The position numbers were made by a program, and so were the translations under genes. From contig NZ_CP144375.1 in assembly GCF_043575855.1 (NCBI RefSeq), positions 2,914,001-2,978,000 on the forward strand: a DNA stretch of 64,000 bases, written 5' to 3'. The notes beneath the pieces are model-generated. The model saw only the letters and a program-made list of their open reading frames with translations. It was not told the DNA's origin and did not search any database. Positions 1 through 7,532 of the stretch are shown one piece after another. Positions within the stretch are counted from its first letter, which is position 1; each line of letters begins with the position of its first letter. The DNA comes from Kutzneria buriramensis (GTDB lineage: Bacteria > Actinomycetota > Actinomycetes > Mycobacteriales > Pseudonocardiaceae).

Positions 1-401
1 CCGGCGACCGTGCCGAGAAAGAACGGCGTGAACACCGATGAGAGCGCGAACAGGCCGCCGAACAGTCGTCGCAGACCCGGCTGCTCGGTCACTTTGCGGA
101 ACGCGAACGAGGAACCCCGTGCGATGATGCCCAGCGCGGCCAATGTGAGCGGAATGTACAAAGTAGACATCACCGCGGCGAAGACAGTCGGGAAACACGT
201 CCACAGCAGCACCACCACGAAGATCAGCCACACGTGGTTGGCCTCCCAGACCGGCCCGATGCTGTGTTCGACTCGCCGCCGCTGACGGTCGTCGCGGCCG
301 GCGAGCAGGTCCCATGCGCCGCCCCCGAAGTCCGCCCCGGCGAACAGCCCGTAGCAGCTCAAGCCGATCCACATCGCGGCGAGACAGACATCGGCCAGCA
401 T
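1..401 (-). CDS. cydB: Cytochrome bd ubiquinol oxidase subunit II, 5' part only
   Basis: This is the N-terminal part (about 133 codons) of a CydB-type integral membrane subunit; the gene runs off the left edge of the window. From the ATG at 401 it reads MLADVCLAAMWIGL, then a GADFGGGAWDLLAG stretch and an EANHVWLIFVVVLLWTCFP helix, all typical of CydB. CydB pairs with CydA to make the high-affinity terminal oxidase that reduces O2 with quinol. The start lies 10 bases after the cydA stop, so the two genes form an operon in the usual cydA-cydB order. Function is assigned from family motifs and gene order; the C-terminus cannot be seen. Confidence 0.9.
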   Translation of the reverse strand, partial: MLADVCLAAMWIGLSCYGLFAGADFGGGAWDLLAGRDDRQRRRVEHSIGPVWEANHVWLIFVVVLLWTCFPTVFAAVMSTLYIPLTLAALGIIARGSSFAFRKVTEQPGLRRLFGGLFALSSVFTPFFLGTVA

Positions 402-411
402 CGGATTCCCT

Positions 412-1770
412 TCACGTCACGGGGTAGCTTTCGACGTCCCGCTCCTGCGGCGCGGTCGGCACCGGCGTCTGTCTGGCCAGCCGGCGCATCACGTAGACCA
501 CGGCGACGGTCAGGCCCGCGTAGACGACAAGCACCAGCCACAGCCCGGCCATCAGCCCCGGTGCCGGGTTCACGGCGTCGTGCACGCTCATCACGCCCTG
601 CACCACCCACGGCTGCCGCCCCTCCTCGGTGACGGTCCAACCGCATTCCAGCGCGACCACCGCCGCCGGACCGGCTATCGCCCCCAAAACGAGGAACGCA
701 CGATTCGGAACCCCTCGCCACCACCGTGCTGCGGCAAACCACACTCCCAGCGCCAGCAGGAAGAATCCGACGCCGACCATCAGATCGAAGGACAGGTGCA
801 CGCCCGTCACCGGCGGCCACAGGTCCCGGGGCACGCGATCAAGCCCGGTGATCACCGTGTCCGGGTTGGAGCCGACCAGCAGCGACAGGCCGTCCGGGAT
901 CTTCACGCCGTAGTCGAGCTGCCCGTCGGCGGCGACTCCCCCGACGGTCAACGGGATGTGCGAGCCGGTGTGGTAGACGCCCTCGATCGCGGCCAGCTTG
1001 GCCGGCTGGTACTGGGCGACGAACCGTGCCGCGTAGTCGCCGGCGACGATCTGGAATGGGGTCACCACCGCGCCGACCGCGAACGGCAGGACAAAACCGA
1101 TGCGGTGGTATCGGTCCCGGCGGCCGCGTAGCAGGGCCACCGCATAGACCGCGGCGGTGAGGAAGCAGGCGACCATGATCGCGGCCAGGATCATGTGGAT
1201 CGTCTCCGGCGGGGTCGCCGGGTTGAACATCGCCGCCCACGGCTGCACGCCGACGACATGGCCCTCGCGCAGCGTGAAGCCCTGCGGCTGGTTCATCCAC
1301 GCGTTCGCGCTGACCACGAAGAAGGCCGAACAGATGCCGGCGATGATGATCGGCACACCGGTCAGCACGTGCCGGCGGGGCGGCAGCCGGTCCCAGCCGT
1401 ACAGATAGATACCCAGGAAGATGGCCTCGACGAAGAACGCGATGCCCTCCATGGCGAACGGCAGCCCGATGACCTGACCGAATCGGCCCATCAGCCCCGG
1501 CCACAACAGCCCCATCTCGAAACTGAGGATCGTGCCGGATACGGCGCCGACAGCGAACAACACGCCCATGGCCCGCGCCCAGCGCCGGGCCAGCAGCCGG
1601 TAGCTCCGGTCACCGGTGCGGATCCCGCGCCACTCGACCAGCACGGTCAGCAGCGGCAGGCCGACGCCCAGGCAGGCGAGCACGATGTGCCAGGCCAGGG
1701 AGAAGCCCATCTGGGCGCGGGCGGCCGCGAGGTCGTCCGGTCGCACGACGGCGAGCGCGTTCGACACCAT
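412..1770 (-). CDS. cydA: Cytochrome bd ubiquinol oxidase subunit I
   Basis: CydA is the haem-bearing, quinol-oxidising subunit of cytochrome bd oxidase. The protein is 452 residues, normal for the short-Q-loop form found in actinobacteria. Visible family marks are an early membrane His (FSLAWHIVLACLGVG), a FAMEGIAFFVEAIFLGIYLYGW helix pair, and the GRQPW motif in TVTEEGRQPWVVQG near residue 370. I chose the ATG at 1770 (MVSNALAVV) because the longer frame upstream runs through sequence belonging to the next gene and has no family resemblance. It is followed directly by cydB. The gene appears unrelated to the biosynthetic cluster. Confidence 0.93.
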   Translation of the reverse strand: MVSNALAVVRPDDLAAARAQMGFSLAWHIVLACLGVGLPLLTVLVEWRGIRTGDRSYRLLARRWARAMGVLFAVGAVSGTILSFEMGLLWPGLMGRFGQVIGLPFAMEGIAFFVEAIFLGIYLYGWDRLPPRRHVLTGVPIIIAGICSAFFVVSANAWMNQPQGFTLREGHVVGVQPWAAMFNPATPPETIHMILAAIMVACFLTAAVYAVALLRGRRDRYHRIGFVLPFAVGAVVTPFQIVAGDYAARFVAQYQPAKLAAIEGVYHTGSHIPLTVGGVAADGQLDYGVKIPDGLSLLVGSNPDTVITGLDRVPRDLWPPVTGVHLSFDLMVGVGFFLLALGVWFAAARWWRGVPNRAFLVLGAIAGPAAVVALECGWTVTEEGRQPWVVQGVMSVHDAVNPAPGLMAGLWLVLVVYAGLTVAVVYVMRRLARQTPVPTAPQERDVESYPVT

Positions 1771-1813
1771 GGGCGCAGGCTGCCCGCACGATGCCGGGGC
1801 AAACGCGTGGTGC

Positions 1814-2863
1814 TCAATCGGCGGCGAACTGCTCCCGGCGCTTGCGTTGGCGATAGCCGTACGTCGCCCTGAGCACCGCCTCCTCGCTCTCCAGGCGAGC
1901 GCCGAGCGCGCCGGCGATGGTGGCCACCGACGCGGCCAGCCAGGCCAACCGCAGGTGGTCGAGCAGGCTGAGCGGATGGCCGATCTGGCGCTGCAGGACT
2001 TCCGGGTCGAGAAGCAGGGTGGCTCCCGCCAACACCAGCGCGAACAGTGCGGCGTACAACGCGAGGACACCGCACACCAGCGTGATGACCGTGGTGAGGT
2101 TGTACAACACGGCCCGGCCGCGGCCCAGCGCGTCGTCCGGGCGTTCCCACAGGCGGTGCCGCGAGATCAGCCAAGCGACCATGGCCGACAGGGACAGCAG
2201 CATCACGGCGAGCAGCCGCAGCGGATGCGACTGGATGCCCAGCTGCCAGATGGTCGGGCTTATCATCGTGTAGGCGCCGGTGCCCAACGCGGCGACCAGC
2301 ACACTGGACAACCCGATCGCCAGCCGCCATGGCCGGTTGGCCCGCACCATGCCGGCGATCATGCGTAGCCGGCCGAAATGCCCCGACGCGATGAACCGCA
2401 CCCCGATGTCGTCGGTGGGCGTCTCGATCCGCCGCGCCAGGCTCGACAGCGGGCGCGGCCGGCCGACAAGTTCGCCGACCAGCGCGGTGACCGTGTCGGC
2501 CACCTTGTGGCGGAGTCCCCAGCCGCCCATCGCAGGCAGCGAGGCGACGGCCAGCCCGTCCTGCGCGCTGGCGTCGGCGATGATCGGGTCCGTGCCGGCA
2601 CGCCGCGGCAGGTCGGTCAGGCACACCCACAGGTCGCACCGGTCCTTGACGACCTGCCCACGGACCATGCCCACGACGTGTCGGACGCTGCCGTGCTCGT
2701 CGGCCGCGAACTGATCCCGCACCAGCATCACCCGCCAGCGCACGCCGCTGTCCACCCGTCGCGCCAGCAGTTGGGGCAGACGGTCGGCCAGCGGCTCCGC
2801 GAGCTCGGTGGCCAGGCCGGGATCGGCCAACAGGCCCAGTAGGACAGTCCGTTGCGCAGGCAC
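1814..2863 (-). CDS. Unknown membrane protein upstream of cydAB
   Basis: A 349-residue protein that I do not recognise. Residues 1-140 look soluble (a region rich in charged and valine residues, ending GRPRPLSSLARRIETP), and the C-terminal half has about four hydrophobic helices (LAIGLSSVLVAALGTGAYTMI, LLAVMLLSLSAMVAWLI, a long VLYNLTTVITLVCGVLALYAALFALVLAG stretch split here for length, and LRLAWLAASVATIAGAL). It lies 43 bases before cydA on the same strand and may share its transcript. No catalytic motif is visible, so no function is assigned. Confidence 0.7.
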   Translation of the reverse strand: MPAQRTVLLGLLADPGLATELAEPLADRLPQLLARRVDSGVRWRVMLVRDQFAADEHGSVRHVVGMVRGQVVKDRCDLWVCLTDLPRRAGTDPIIADASAQDGLAVASLPAMGGWGLRHKVADTVTALVGELVGRPRPLSSLARRIETPTDDIGVRFIASGHFGRLRMIAGMVRANRPWRLAIGLSSVLVAALGTGAYTMISPTIWQLGIQSHPLRLLAVMLLSLSAMVAWLISRHRLWERPDDALGRGRAVLYNLTTVITLVCGVLALYAALFALVLAGATLLLDPEVLQRQIGHPLSLLDHLRLAWLAASVATIAGALGARLESEEAVLRATYGYRQRKRREQFAAD

Positions 2864-2895
2864 ACCGGTTGACTACCCGATGCAACGCCGGGTAC

Positions 2896-3051
2896 TCAGC
2901 GGCGCCGGTTGAATGACGGGAGCCCCTCTCTCTCCTCGGTCTGCTGCGGGCTGGGCCAGGGAGGATCGCCGTCATGGTTGTCCAGCACGTCGAGCAGGTG
3001 CTCACGATCTACCAGGCCGCCCGGCCTGGGGACCGCTGAGACGCGGGTCAT
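2896..3051 (-). CDS. Possible small hypothetical protein
   Basis: A 51-codon reading frame starting at ATG 3051 (MTRVSAVPRPGGLVDREHLL) and ending in a hydrophilic tail (SFNRRR). It has plausible amino-acid composition (HLLDVLDNHDGDPPWPSP) and sits in an otherwise gene-poor gap. No family is recognised and no strong ribosome binding site is visible, so it may not be real. Confidence 0.3.
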   Translation of the reverse strand: MTRVSAVPRPGGLVDREHLLDVLDNHDGDPPWPSPQQTEEREGLPSFNRRR

Positions 3052-3082
3052 CCTTCGTAACCCGGCCTTTCCGGACCGCTGA

Positions 3083-3274
3083 CTACCGGGCGCGGCAGGC
3101 ACGTGCGCCTCGATGACCCGCGCTTGCGCAACACCGACTTCTGCCGCGCCTCAACGGCCCGGTCATCAACCCCAGCGAGATCCACCGCCCGCAGGCGCAG
3201 AACACCATCCCCCGCAGCAGGTAGGTCCGCTGCGTCTCGGGATGGCGCTGGACGCCTGCACGGCCGAGCCCGAC
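3083..3274 (-). pseudogene. Serine-recombinase zinc-ribbon remnant
   Basis: Between an in-frame TGA at 3275-3277 and a TAG at 3083 the minus strand encodes QRHPETQRTYLLRGMVFC followed by ACGRWISLG. The block YLLRGMVxCxxCGRxM is a hallmark of the zinc beta-ribbon domain of large serine recombinases (integrases of actinomycete phages and integrative elements). Here the second Cys pair is missing and the frame is closed on both sides, so this can only be a decayed fragment. It lies just beyond the sbnB-like gene at the left edge of the cluster. The identification rests on one short motif read by eye. Confidence 0.45.
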
Positions 3275-3339
3275 TCACCTTCGGCGCAGTCGCTGCGACT
3301 CCTGTCCAGATGGGCGGCGAACCCGCAAGGCCGGCATTG

Positions 3340-4347
3340 TCAGTTGTAGCGGCTGAGTTCGGCGAAGAAGCCGTCGATCCGCTGGAGGCGGCCACGCCGC
3401 GCGGCCTCGTCGTAGACGAACTTTCCGACGGCAAGGTCCAGGACTCCGAGGCCGAACGGGGAGAAGACGAGAGGCTTGCCGGGCCGCGGCGTGACGGCAC
3501 CGGTGAGCACGTCGTAGAGGGTGGCGTCGACGAAGTCGCGAGAGCCGGTGAGCTGTTCGGCAAGGTGCGGCGAGGTGTTGGCCTTGAGGCAGTGATCGAC
3601 GTCGTCGAGGACGTTGGTGGCGGCCAGGATGACCTCGGGAGCCAGGTCCCGGAGCGACAGGTGGAGCACCAGCGGGTGGTGGGCGAACCACGAGGGGTCA
3701 TGCACGTGCGGCGTGGCGGCGGTGGTGGCGAACACGACGAGCCCGGCCTTCTCGATGGCGGACCGGGGATCGGTGTGCACGGTCACCGAGTCGGCATGGA
3801 TGTGCTCCCGGAACCGCCGGGCGTAGTCGGCGGACAGGTCGTACACGCCGACCTCGTCGAACTCCCAGCCGGTGCCGACCAGGAACTCGTGGACGTAGCG
3901 GGCGATCAGGCCGGTGCCGAAGTAGGTGACCCGGCGCGGGCGGTCGCCGCGGGCCAGGGTGGCGGCGGCCAGCACGGCGGAGGCGGCGGTCCTGGTGGCG
4001 CTGATGATGGAGCTTTCCAGGCAGCCGAAGGGATAGCCGGTCTCCGGATCGTTGAGGACGAGCACGGCGGACGCGCGCGGCAGGCCGGTGCGGATGTTGG
4101 CGGGGAAGCTGGAGATCCACTTGATGCCGTCGACGGCGATGTCGCCGCGCACGGAGGCCGGCAGCGCGATGGTGCGGGCGCCGGGCCGGTCCGGGTAGGT
4201 CAGGAAGTAGCTGGGCGGATTGACGGTCTGCGCCCGGCCGTGCAGCCGATAGGCGTGCTCGACCACATCGACGAGCTCCCGGTGGCGATCGCGCAGCATT
4301 TCCTGGACGACCGCGCCACCGATGACTGAAAACGTGGGTGTGCCCAT
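3340..4347 (-). CDS. sbnB: SbnB-like N-(2-amino-2-carboxyethyl)-L-glutamate dehydrogenase (Dap synthesis)
   Basis: A 335-residue member of the ornithine cyclodeaminase/mu-crystallin family. In staphyloferrin B and related pathways, SbnB oxidatively splits N-(2-amino-2-carboxyethyl)-glutamate, made by SbnA, into 2-oxoglutarate and L-2,3-diaminopropionate. Visible marks are substrate-side residues in DGIKWISSFPANIRTGLPRAS and the Rossmann turn TYFGTGLIARYVHEFL near residue 140. The C-terminal FSPFGLGVLDLAVGKFVYDEA block is typical of the family. Its SbnA partner is about 36 kb away beside the NRPS. It is divergent from the winged-helix gene at 4560 and shares its promoter region. Ornithine cyclodeaminase activity cannot be ruled out from sequence, but the SbnA gene makes Dap synthesis more likely. 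Confidence 0.85.
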   Translation of the reverse strand: MGTPTFSVIGGAVVQEMLRDRHRELVDVVEHAYRLHGRAQTVNPPSYFLTYPDRPGARTIALPASVRGDIAVDGIKWISSFPANIRTGLPRASAVLVLNDPETGYPFGCLESSIISATRTAASAVLAAATLARGDRPRRVTYFGTGLIARYVHEFLVGTGWEFDEVGVYDLSADYARRFREHIHADSVTVHTDPRSAIEKAGLVVFATTAATPHVHDPSWFAHHPLVLHLSLRDLAPEVILAATNVLDDVDHCLKANTSPHLAEQLTGSRDFVDATLYDVLTGAVTPRPGKPLVFSPFGLGVLDLAVGKFVYDEAARRGRLQRIDGFFAELSRYN

Positions 4348-4518
4348 TTCGCCTGCCCCCAGTGACGTCTTTCCCGGCCAATGGCGACCAGTCTCCGGCG
4401 CCGGAAATCGACGGTCAAGCGTATGCGCGGTCTTTCAGCGCTGGCTTCAAGCGCCGGGTCGGCCGCTTGATCGACACGTCAGTAGACTGTGCGGACGGCG
4501 AGAAACAGGTTAGCATTA

Positions 4519-4544
4519 CACCTGTAAGTCAGAACTAACATGCC
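4519..4544. promoter_or_regulatory. Degenerate copy of the CACCTG operator, before the winged-helix gene
   Basis: This 26-bp stretch starts CACCTGTAAGT, identical over 11 bases to the operator at 22977. Its core TGTAAGT-CAGA-ACTAACA is a near-perfect inverted repeat. The right arm is degenerate (ACATGCC instead of ACAGGTG). An additional ACAGGT lies at 4505-4510. The site ends 15 bases before the GTG start at 4560, so it could serve autoregulation of that gene. Its function is inferred from the shared sequence. Confidence 0.5.
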
Positions 4545-4559
4545 GGATCGGAGGCCGCG

Positions 4560-4901
4560 GTGACCAGGGAGCAACTGCTTGCCGTGCTCGCCGCCGTCGG
4601 CCACGAGCAGCGCCTGCGGATCATCGTGGAGCTGGCCCGCAACCGCCTGCACGTCAGCGAGCTGGCCCGGCGCCTGCAGCTGTCCCGCCCGCTGCTCTAC
4701 ATGCACCTCGAGCGCCTGGAGAAAGCCGGCCTCGTCACCGGCAGCCTGGAACTCTCGCCGCAGGGCAAGGCGATGAAGTTCTTCGAGCTCACACCGTTCG
4801 ACCTGCATCTCACCGTGGACACCGTGCTCGAGGCGATGGCCGACGACGGCGACGCCGAGACCGAACTGGGGGAATCCAACGTGAAGGGGAGCACGACATG
4901 A
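4560..4901 (+). CDS. Small winged-helix (ArsR/MarR-type) transcriptional regulator
   Basis: A 113-residue DNA-binding protein. It opens with HEQRLRIIVELARNRLHVSELARRLQLSRPLLYMHLERLEKAGLV, a clear winged helix-turn-helix with the recognition helix at about residues 40-55, followed by a wing (GKAMKFFELTPFDLHL). No metal-binding Cys cluster is visible, so it is not an obvious metal sensor. The start is GTG 4560, placed 5-6 bases after GGAGG; the ATG at 4540 is out of frame and closes at once. It overlaps the next gene by ATGA. I infer that it binds the CACCTG-type operators in front of two cluster exporters. Confidence 0.85.
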   Translation: MTREQLLAVLAAVGHEQRLRIIVELARNRLHVSELARRLQLSRPLLYMHLERLEKAGLVTGSLELSPQGKAMKFFELTPFDLHLTVDTVLEAMADDGDAETELGESNVKGSTT

Positions 4902-5131
4902 CCGGCGCCATCGTCGCCATCGCCATCGTTCTGATCGTCATCGGCGGCATCACCGCGGGCGTCGTCTCGTACTTCCGGCTCCAGCGCCACCGCGCGGACG
5001 CCATCGCCATGGCCAGCTACCGCAAGCTCGCCGAGCAGGCAGTGGCCAACCAGGAGGCGCTCCAGGCCGAGCTCGCCACCGTGGCCGCCCGGCTGGCCTC
5101 GGTGGAGGAGTTGCTGCGGAGCGTGGAGTGA
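4898..5131 (+). CDS. Small single-pass membrane protein with coiled coil
   Basis: A 77-residue protein with one N-terminal membrane helix (AIVAIAIVLIVIGGITAGVVSYF) and a charged, heptad-like tail (LAEQAVANQEALQAELATVAARLASVEELL) that should form a coiled coil. Its start overlaps the stop of the regulator gene and its stop overlaps the next start, so the three genes are translationally coupled. No enzyme motif is present. It may couple the membrane sensor protein to the regulator, but this is only inferred from gene order. Confidence 0.75.
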   Translation: MTGAIVAIAIVLIVIGGITAGVVSYFRLQRHRADAIAMASYRKLAEQAVANQEALQAELATVAARLASVEELLRSVE

Positions 5132-5856
5132 GCCGGGCCGCGAGCGCGGTCCGGCTGCCCCTGACCCGCGCGCCGTGGGCGGCCACCGCGTACCTGGGCA
5201 GCTATCTGGCGCTCGGTCCCGCGCTGTTCGTGGCGACGGTCGTGGTCGTCGCGGTTGCCTGTGTCCTGAGCATCAGCTGGCTGGGTTTCCCACTGTTGGT
5301 GGGCGCGGCGGGCATCGTGCGCGGCTGCGCGGACATCGAACGCTGGCGTACGCGGCTGGTCGCCGAGCCGATCACCGGCGGCTACCTGGCCGTCGGCGAC
5401 GCCGGCGTGTTCACCCAGCTCAGAGTCAGATGGACGGACCCGGCCACCCGCCGGGACTGCGGCTACCTGATGGCGCTCATGCCGGCGTTGCTGTTACTGG
5501 ACGCGGCGACGATGCTGCTCTGGCTCACCCTGCTGGCCGGCATCACGGTGCCGCTGTGGTTCTGGACGATCCCGCAGACCTGGCCGGACGGCCGGACCGA
5601 GCACGGGTTGCACATCGCGCCGCTGGGAATCTGGCTCGGCGATCTGCCGAGCGCCCTGGTCTTCGCGGCGGTCTGCGTCGTGCTCGCCGCCGCCGCGAGC
5701 CACCTGGTGGTCGCCGTCGCCGCCCTGCACGCCCGGGTGGCGCGCGCGCTGCTCGGGCCGGCCACCGACCCGCTGGCGGCGGCGAAGCGGGTGCTCGCCG
5801 AGCCGGGCCCGCTGCCGCCGTGGCGGCTCGACCAGCGAATTTCACGGAGCACTTAA
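5128..5856 (+). CDS. Membrane sensor-domain protein
   Basis: A 242-residue integral membrane protein resembling the stand-alone sensor domain found at the N-terminus of many actinobacterial histidine kinases. It has four hydrophobic segments arranged as two pairs around residues 25-70 and 115-205, with the GFPLLVGAAGIVRGCADIERWR connection after the first pair. There is no kinase domain. It starts with GTG, overlapping the previous stop. Codon 123 (5494-5496) is TTA, a leucine codon that is very rare in such genomes and is read by the bldA tRNA in streptomycetes, so translation may be developmentally limited. It is probably the sensing partner of the winged-helix regulator. Confidence 0.7.
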   Translation: MSRAASAVRLPLTRAPWAATAYLGSYLALGPALFVATVVVVAVACVLSISWLGFPLLVGAAGIVRGCADIERWRTRLVAEPITGGYLAVGDAGVFTQLRVRWTDPATRRDCGYLMALMPALLLLDAATMLLWLTLLAGITVPLWFWTIPQTWPDGRTEHGLHIAPLGIWLGDLPSALVFAAVCVVLAAAASHLVVAVAALHARVARALLGPATDPLAAAKRVLAEPGPLPPWRLDQRISRST

Positions 5857-5975
5857 CGACGTAGCCCACGCATTTCCCCGAATCTATGCTATTCCCGCAC
5901 GGCACACTCGCCACTCGCATCGCACGCGAATTGATTGCGATCTCGGGAATGGACAATCGAATGGGGGAGTTCGAC

Positions 5976-7529
5976 ATGGCCAAGAAAGTCGTCATCGTCG
6001 GCGGCGGCACCGCGGGGTGGATGACCGCGTCCTATCTCAAGGCGGCGTTCGCCGACCGGGTGGACGTCACGCTGGTGGAGTCCGGCAAGGTCGGCACGAT
6101 CGGCGTCGGGGAGGCGACGTTCAGCGACATCCGGCACTTCTTCGAGTTCCTCGACCTGCGCGAGGAGGACTGGATGCCGGCGTGCAACGCGACCTACAAA
6201 CTGGCCGTCCGCTTCGAGAACTGGCGCGAGCCGGGCCACCACTTCTACCACCCGTTCGAGCAGGTCCGGACGGTGGAGGGCTTCCCGCTCACCGACTGGT
6301 GGCTGCAGAACCGGCCGTCGGACCGGTTCGACAAGGACTGCTTCGTGCTGGCCTCGCTGTGCGACGCCGAGCGCAGCCCGCGGCACCTGGACGGGTCGAT
6401 GTTCGAGAACGACTACGTCGACGGCTCGGACAACCTGCACCGGATGACGATGTCGGAGCACCAGGGCAAGACCCAGTTCCCGTACGCCTACCACTTCGAG
6501 GCGGCGCTGCTGGCGAAGTTCCTCACCGGCTACGCGGTGGACCGGGGCGCCAAGCACCTGATCGACGACGTGCGCCACGTGGCGCTCGACGACCGCGGCT
6601 GGGTGAGCCACGTGGTCACCGCGGAGCACGGCGAGATCCACGGGGACCTGTTCATCGACTGCACCGGTTTCCGCGCGGTGCTGCTGAACCAGGCCCTGGG
6701 CGAGCCGTTCATCTCCTTCCAGGACACGCTGCCCAACGACAGCGCGGTGGCGCTGCAGGTGCCGCAGGACATGTTCGAGCGCGGGATCCGCCCGTGCACC
6801 ACGGCCACCGCGCAGGAAGCCGGCTGGATCTGGACGATCCCGCTGTTCAACCGGATCGGCACCGGCTACGTCTACGCGAAGGACTACTGCTCGCCCGAGG
6901 AGGCGGAGCGCACGCTGCGCGAGTTCGTCGGCCCGGCCGGCGCGGACGCCGAGGCCAACCACATCCGGATGCGCATCGGCCGCAGCCGCAACTCGTGGGT
7001 GAACAACTGTGTCGCGATCGGACTGTCGAGCGGGTTCGTGGAGCCGCTGGAGTCGACCGGGATCTTCTTCATCCACCACGCCATCGAGCAGCTGGTGAGG
7101 CACTTCCCCGACCAGGCGTGGAATCCGGTGCACCGCGACCAGTACAACAGCGCGGTCGCCAACGTGCAGGAGGGCATCCGCGAATTCCTGGTGCTGCACT
7201 ATCTCAGCGCCGCCCGGTCGGACACGCGGTACTGGCGGGACACCAAGACCCGTCGGGTGCCGGATGCGCTGGCCGAGCGGATCGAGCAGTGGAAGGTGCA
7301 GCTGCCCGACTCCGAGTCGATCATGCCGTACTACCACGGACTGCCGCCGATGTCGTACATGTGCATCCTGCTCGGCGGCGGCGCGATCCCGCTGCGGCCC
7401 TCCCCCGCGCTGGGCCTGGTCGACGACAGCCTGGCCCGCGAGGAGTTCCAGCTCATCGCCGACAAGGCCCGCACGCTGGTGGACAAGCTGCCCAACCAGT
7501 ACGAGTACTTCGCCTCCCTGCGGCGCTGA
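5976..7529 (+). CDS. Flavin-dependent halogenase, tryptophan-halogenase type
   Basis: A 517-residue FADH2-dependent halogenase. Key features are the flavin-binding GGGTAGW motif at residues 9-15, GVGEATFSDI, a Lys in CNATYKLAVRFENW at the place of the catalytic Lys of RebH/PrnA, and the GWIWTIP halogenase motif (WxWxIP). The block GLSSGFVEPLESTGIFFI carries the Glu that assists halogenation in tryptophan halogenases. HFYHPFEQ and DWWLQNR also recall free-tryptophan enzymes rather than the shorter carrier-bound types. I chose ATG 5976 because GGGGGAG lies 6 bases upstream. The following antiporter and flavin reductase genes probably share its transcript. The substrate may be Trp for NRPS module 2, though halogenation of the polyene cannot be excluded. 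Confidence 0.9.
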   Translation: MAKKVVIVGGGTAGWMTASYLKAAFADRVDVTLVESGKVGTIGVGEATFSDIRHFFEFLDLREEDWMPACNATYKLAVRFENWREPGHHFYHPFEQVRTVEGFPLTDWWLQNRPSDRFDKDCFVLASLCDAERSPRHLDGSMFENDYVDGSDNLHRMTMSEHQGKTQFPYAYHFEAALLAKFLTGYAVDRGAKHLIDDVRHVALDDRGWVSHVVTAEHGEIHGDLFIDCTGFRAVLLNQALGEPFISFQDTLPNDSAVALQVPQDMFERGIRPCTTATAQEAGWIWTIPLFNRIGTGYVYAKDYCSPEEAERTLREFVGPAGADAEANHIRMRIGRSRNSWVNNCVAIGLSSGFVEPLESTGIFFIHHAIEQLVRHFPDQAWNPVHRDQYNSAVANVQEGIREFLVLHYLSAARSDTRYWRDTKTRRVPDALAERIEQWKVQLPDSESIMPYYHGLPPMSYMCILLGGGAIPLRPSPALGLVDDSLAREEFQLIADKARTLVDKLPNQYEYFASLRR

Positions 7530-7532
7530 CCG

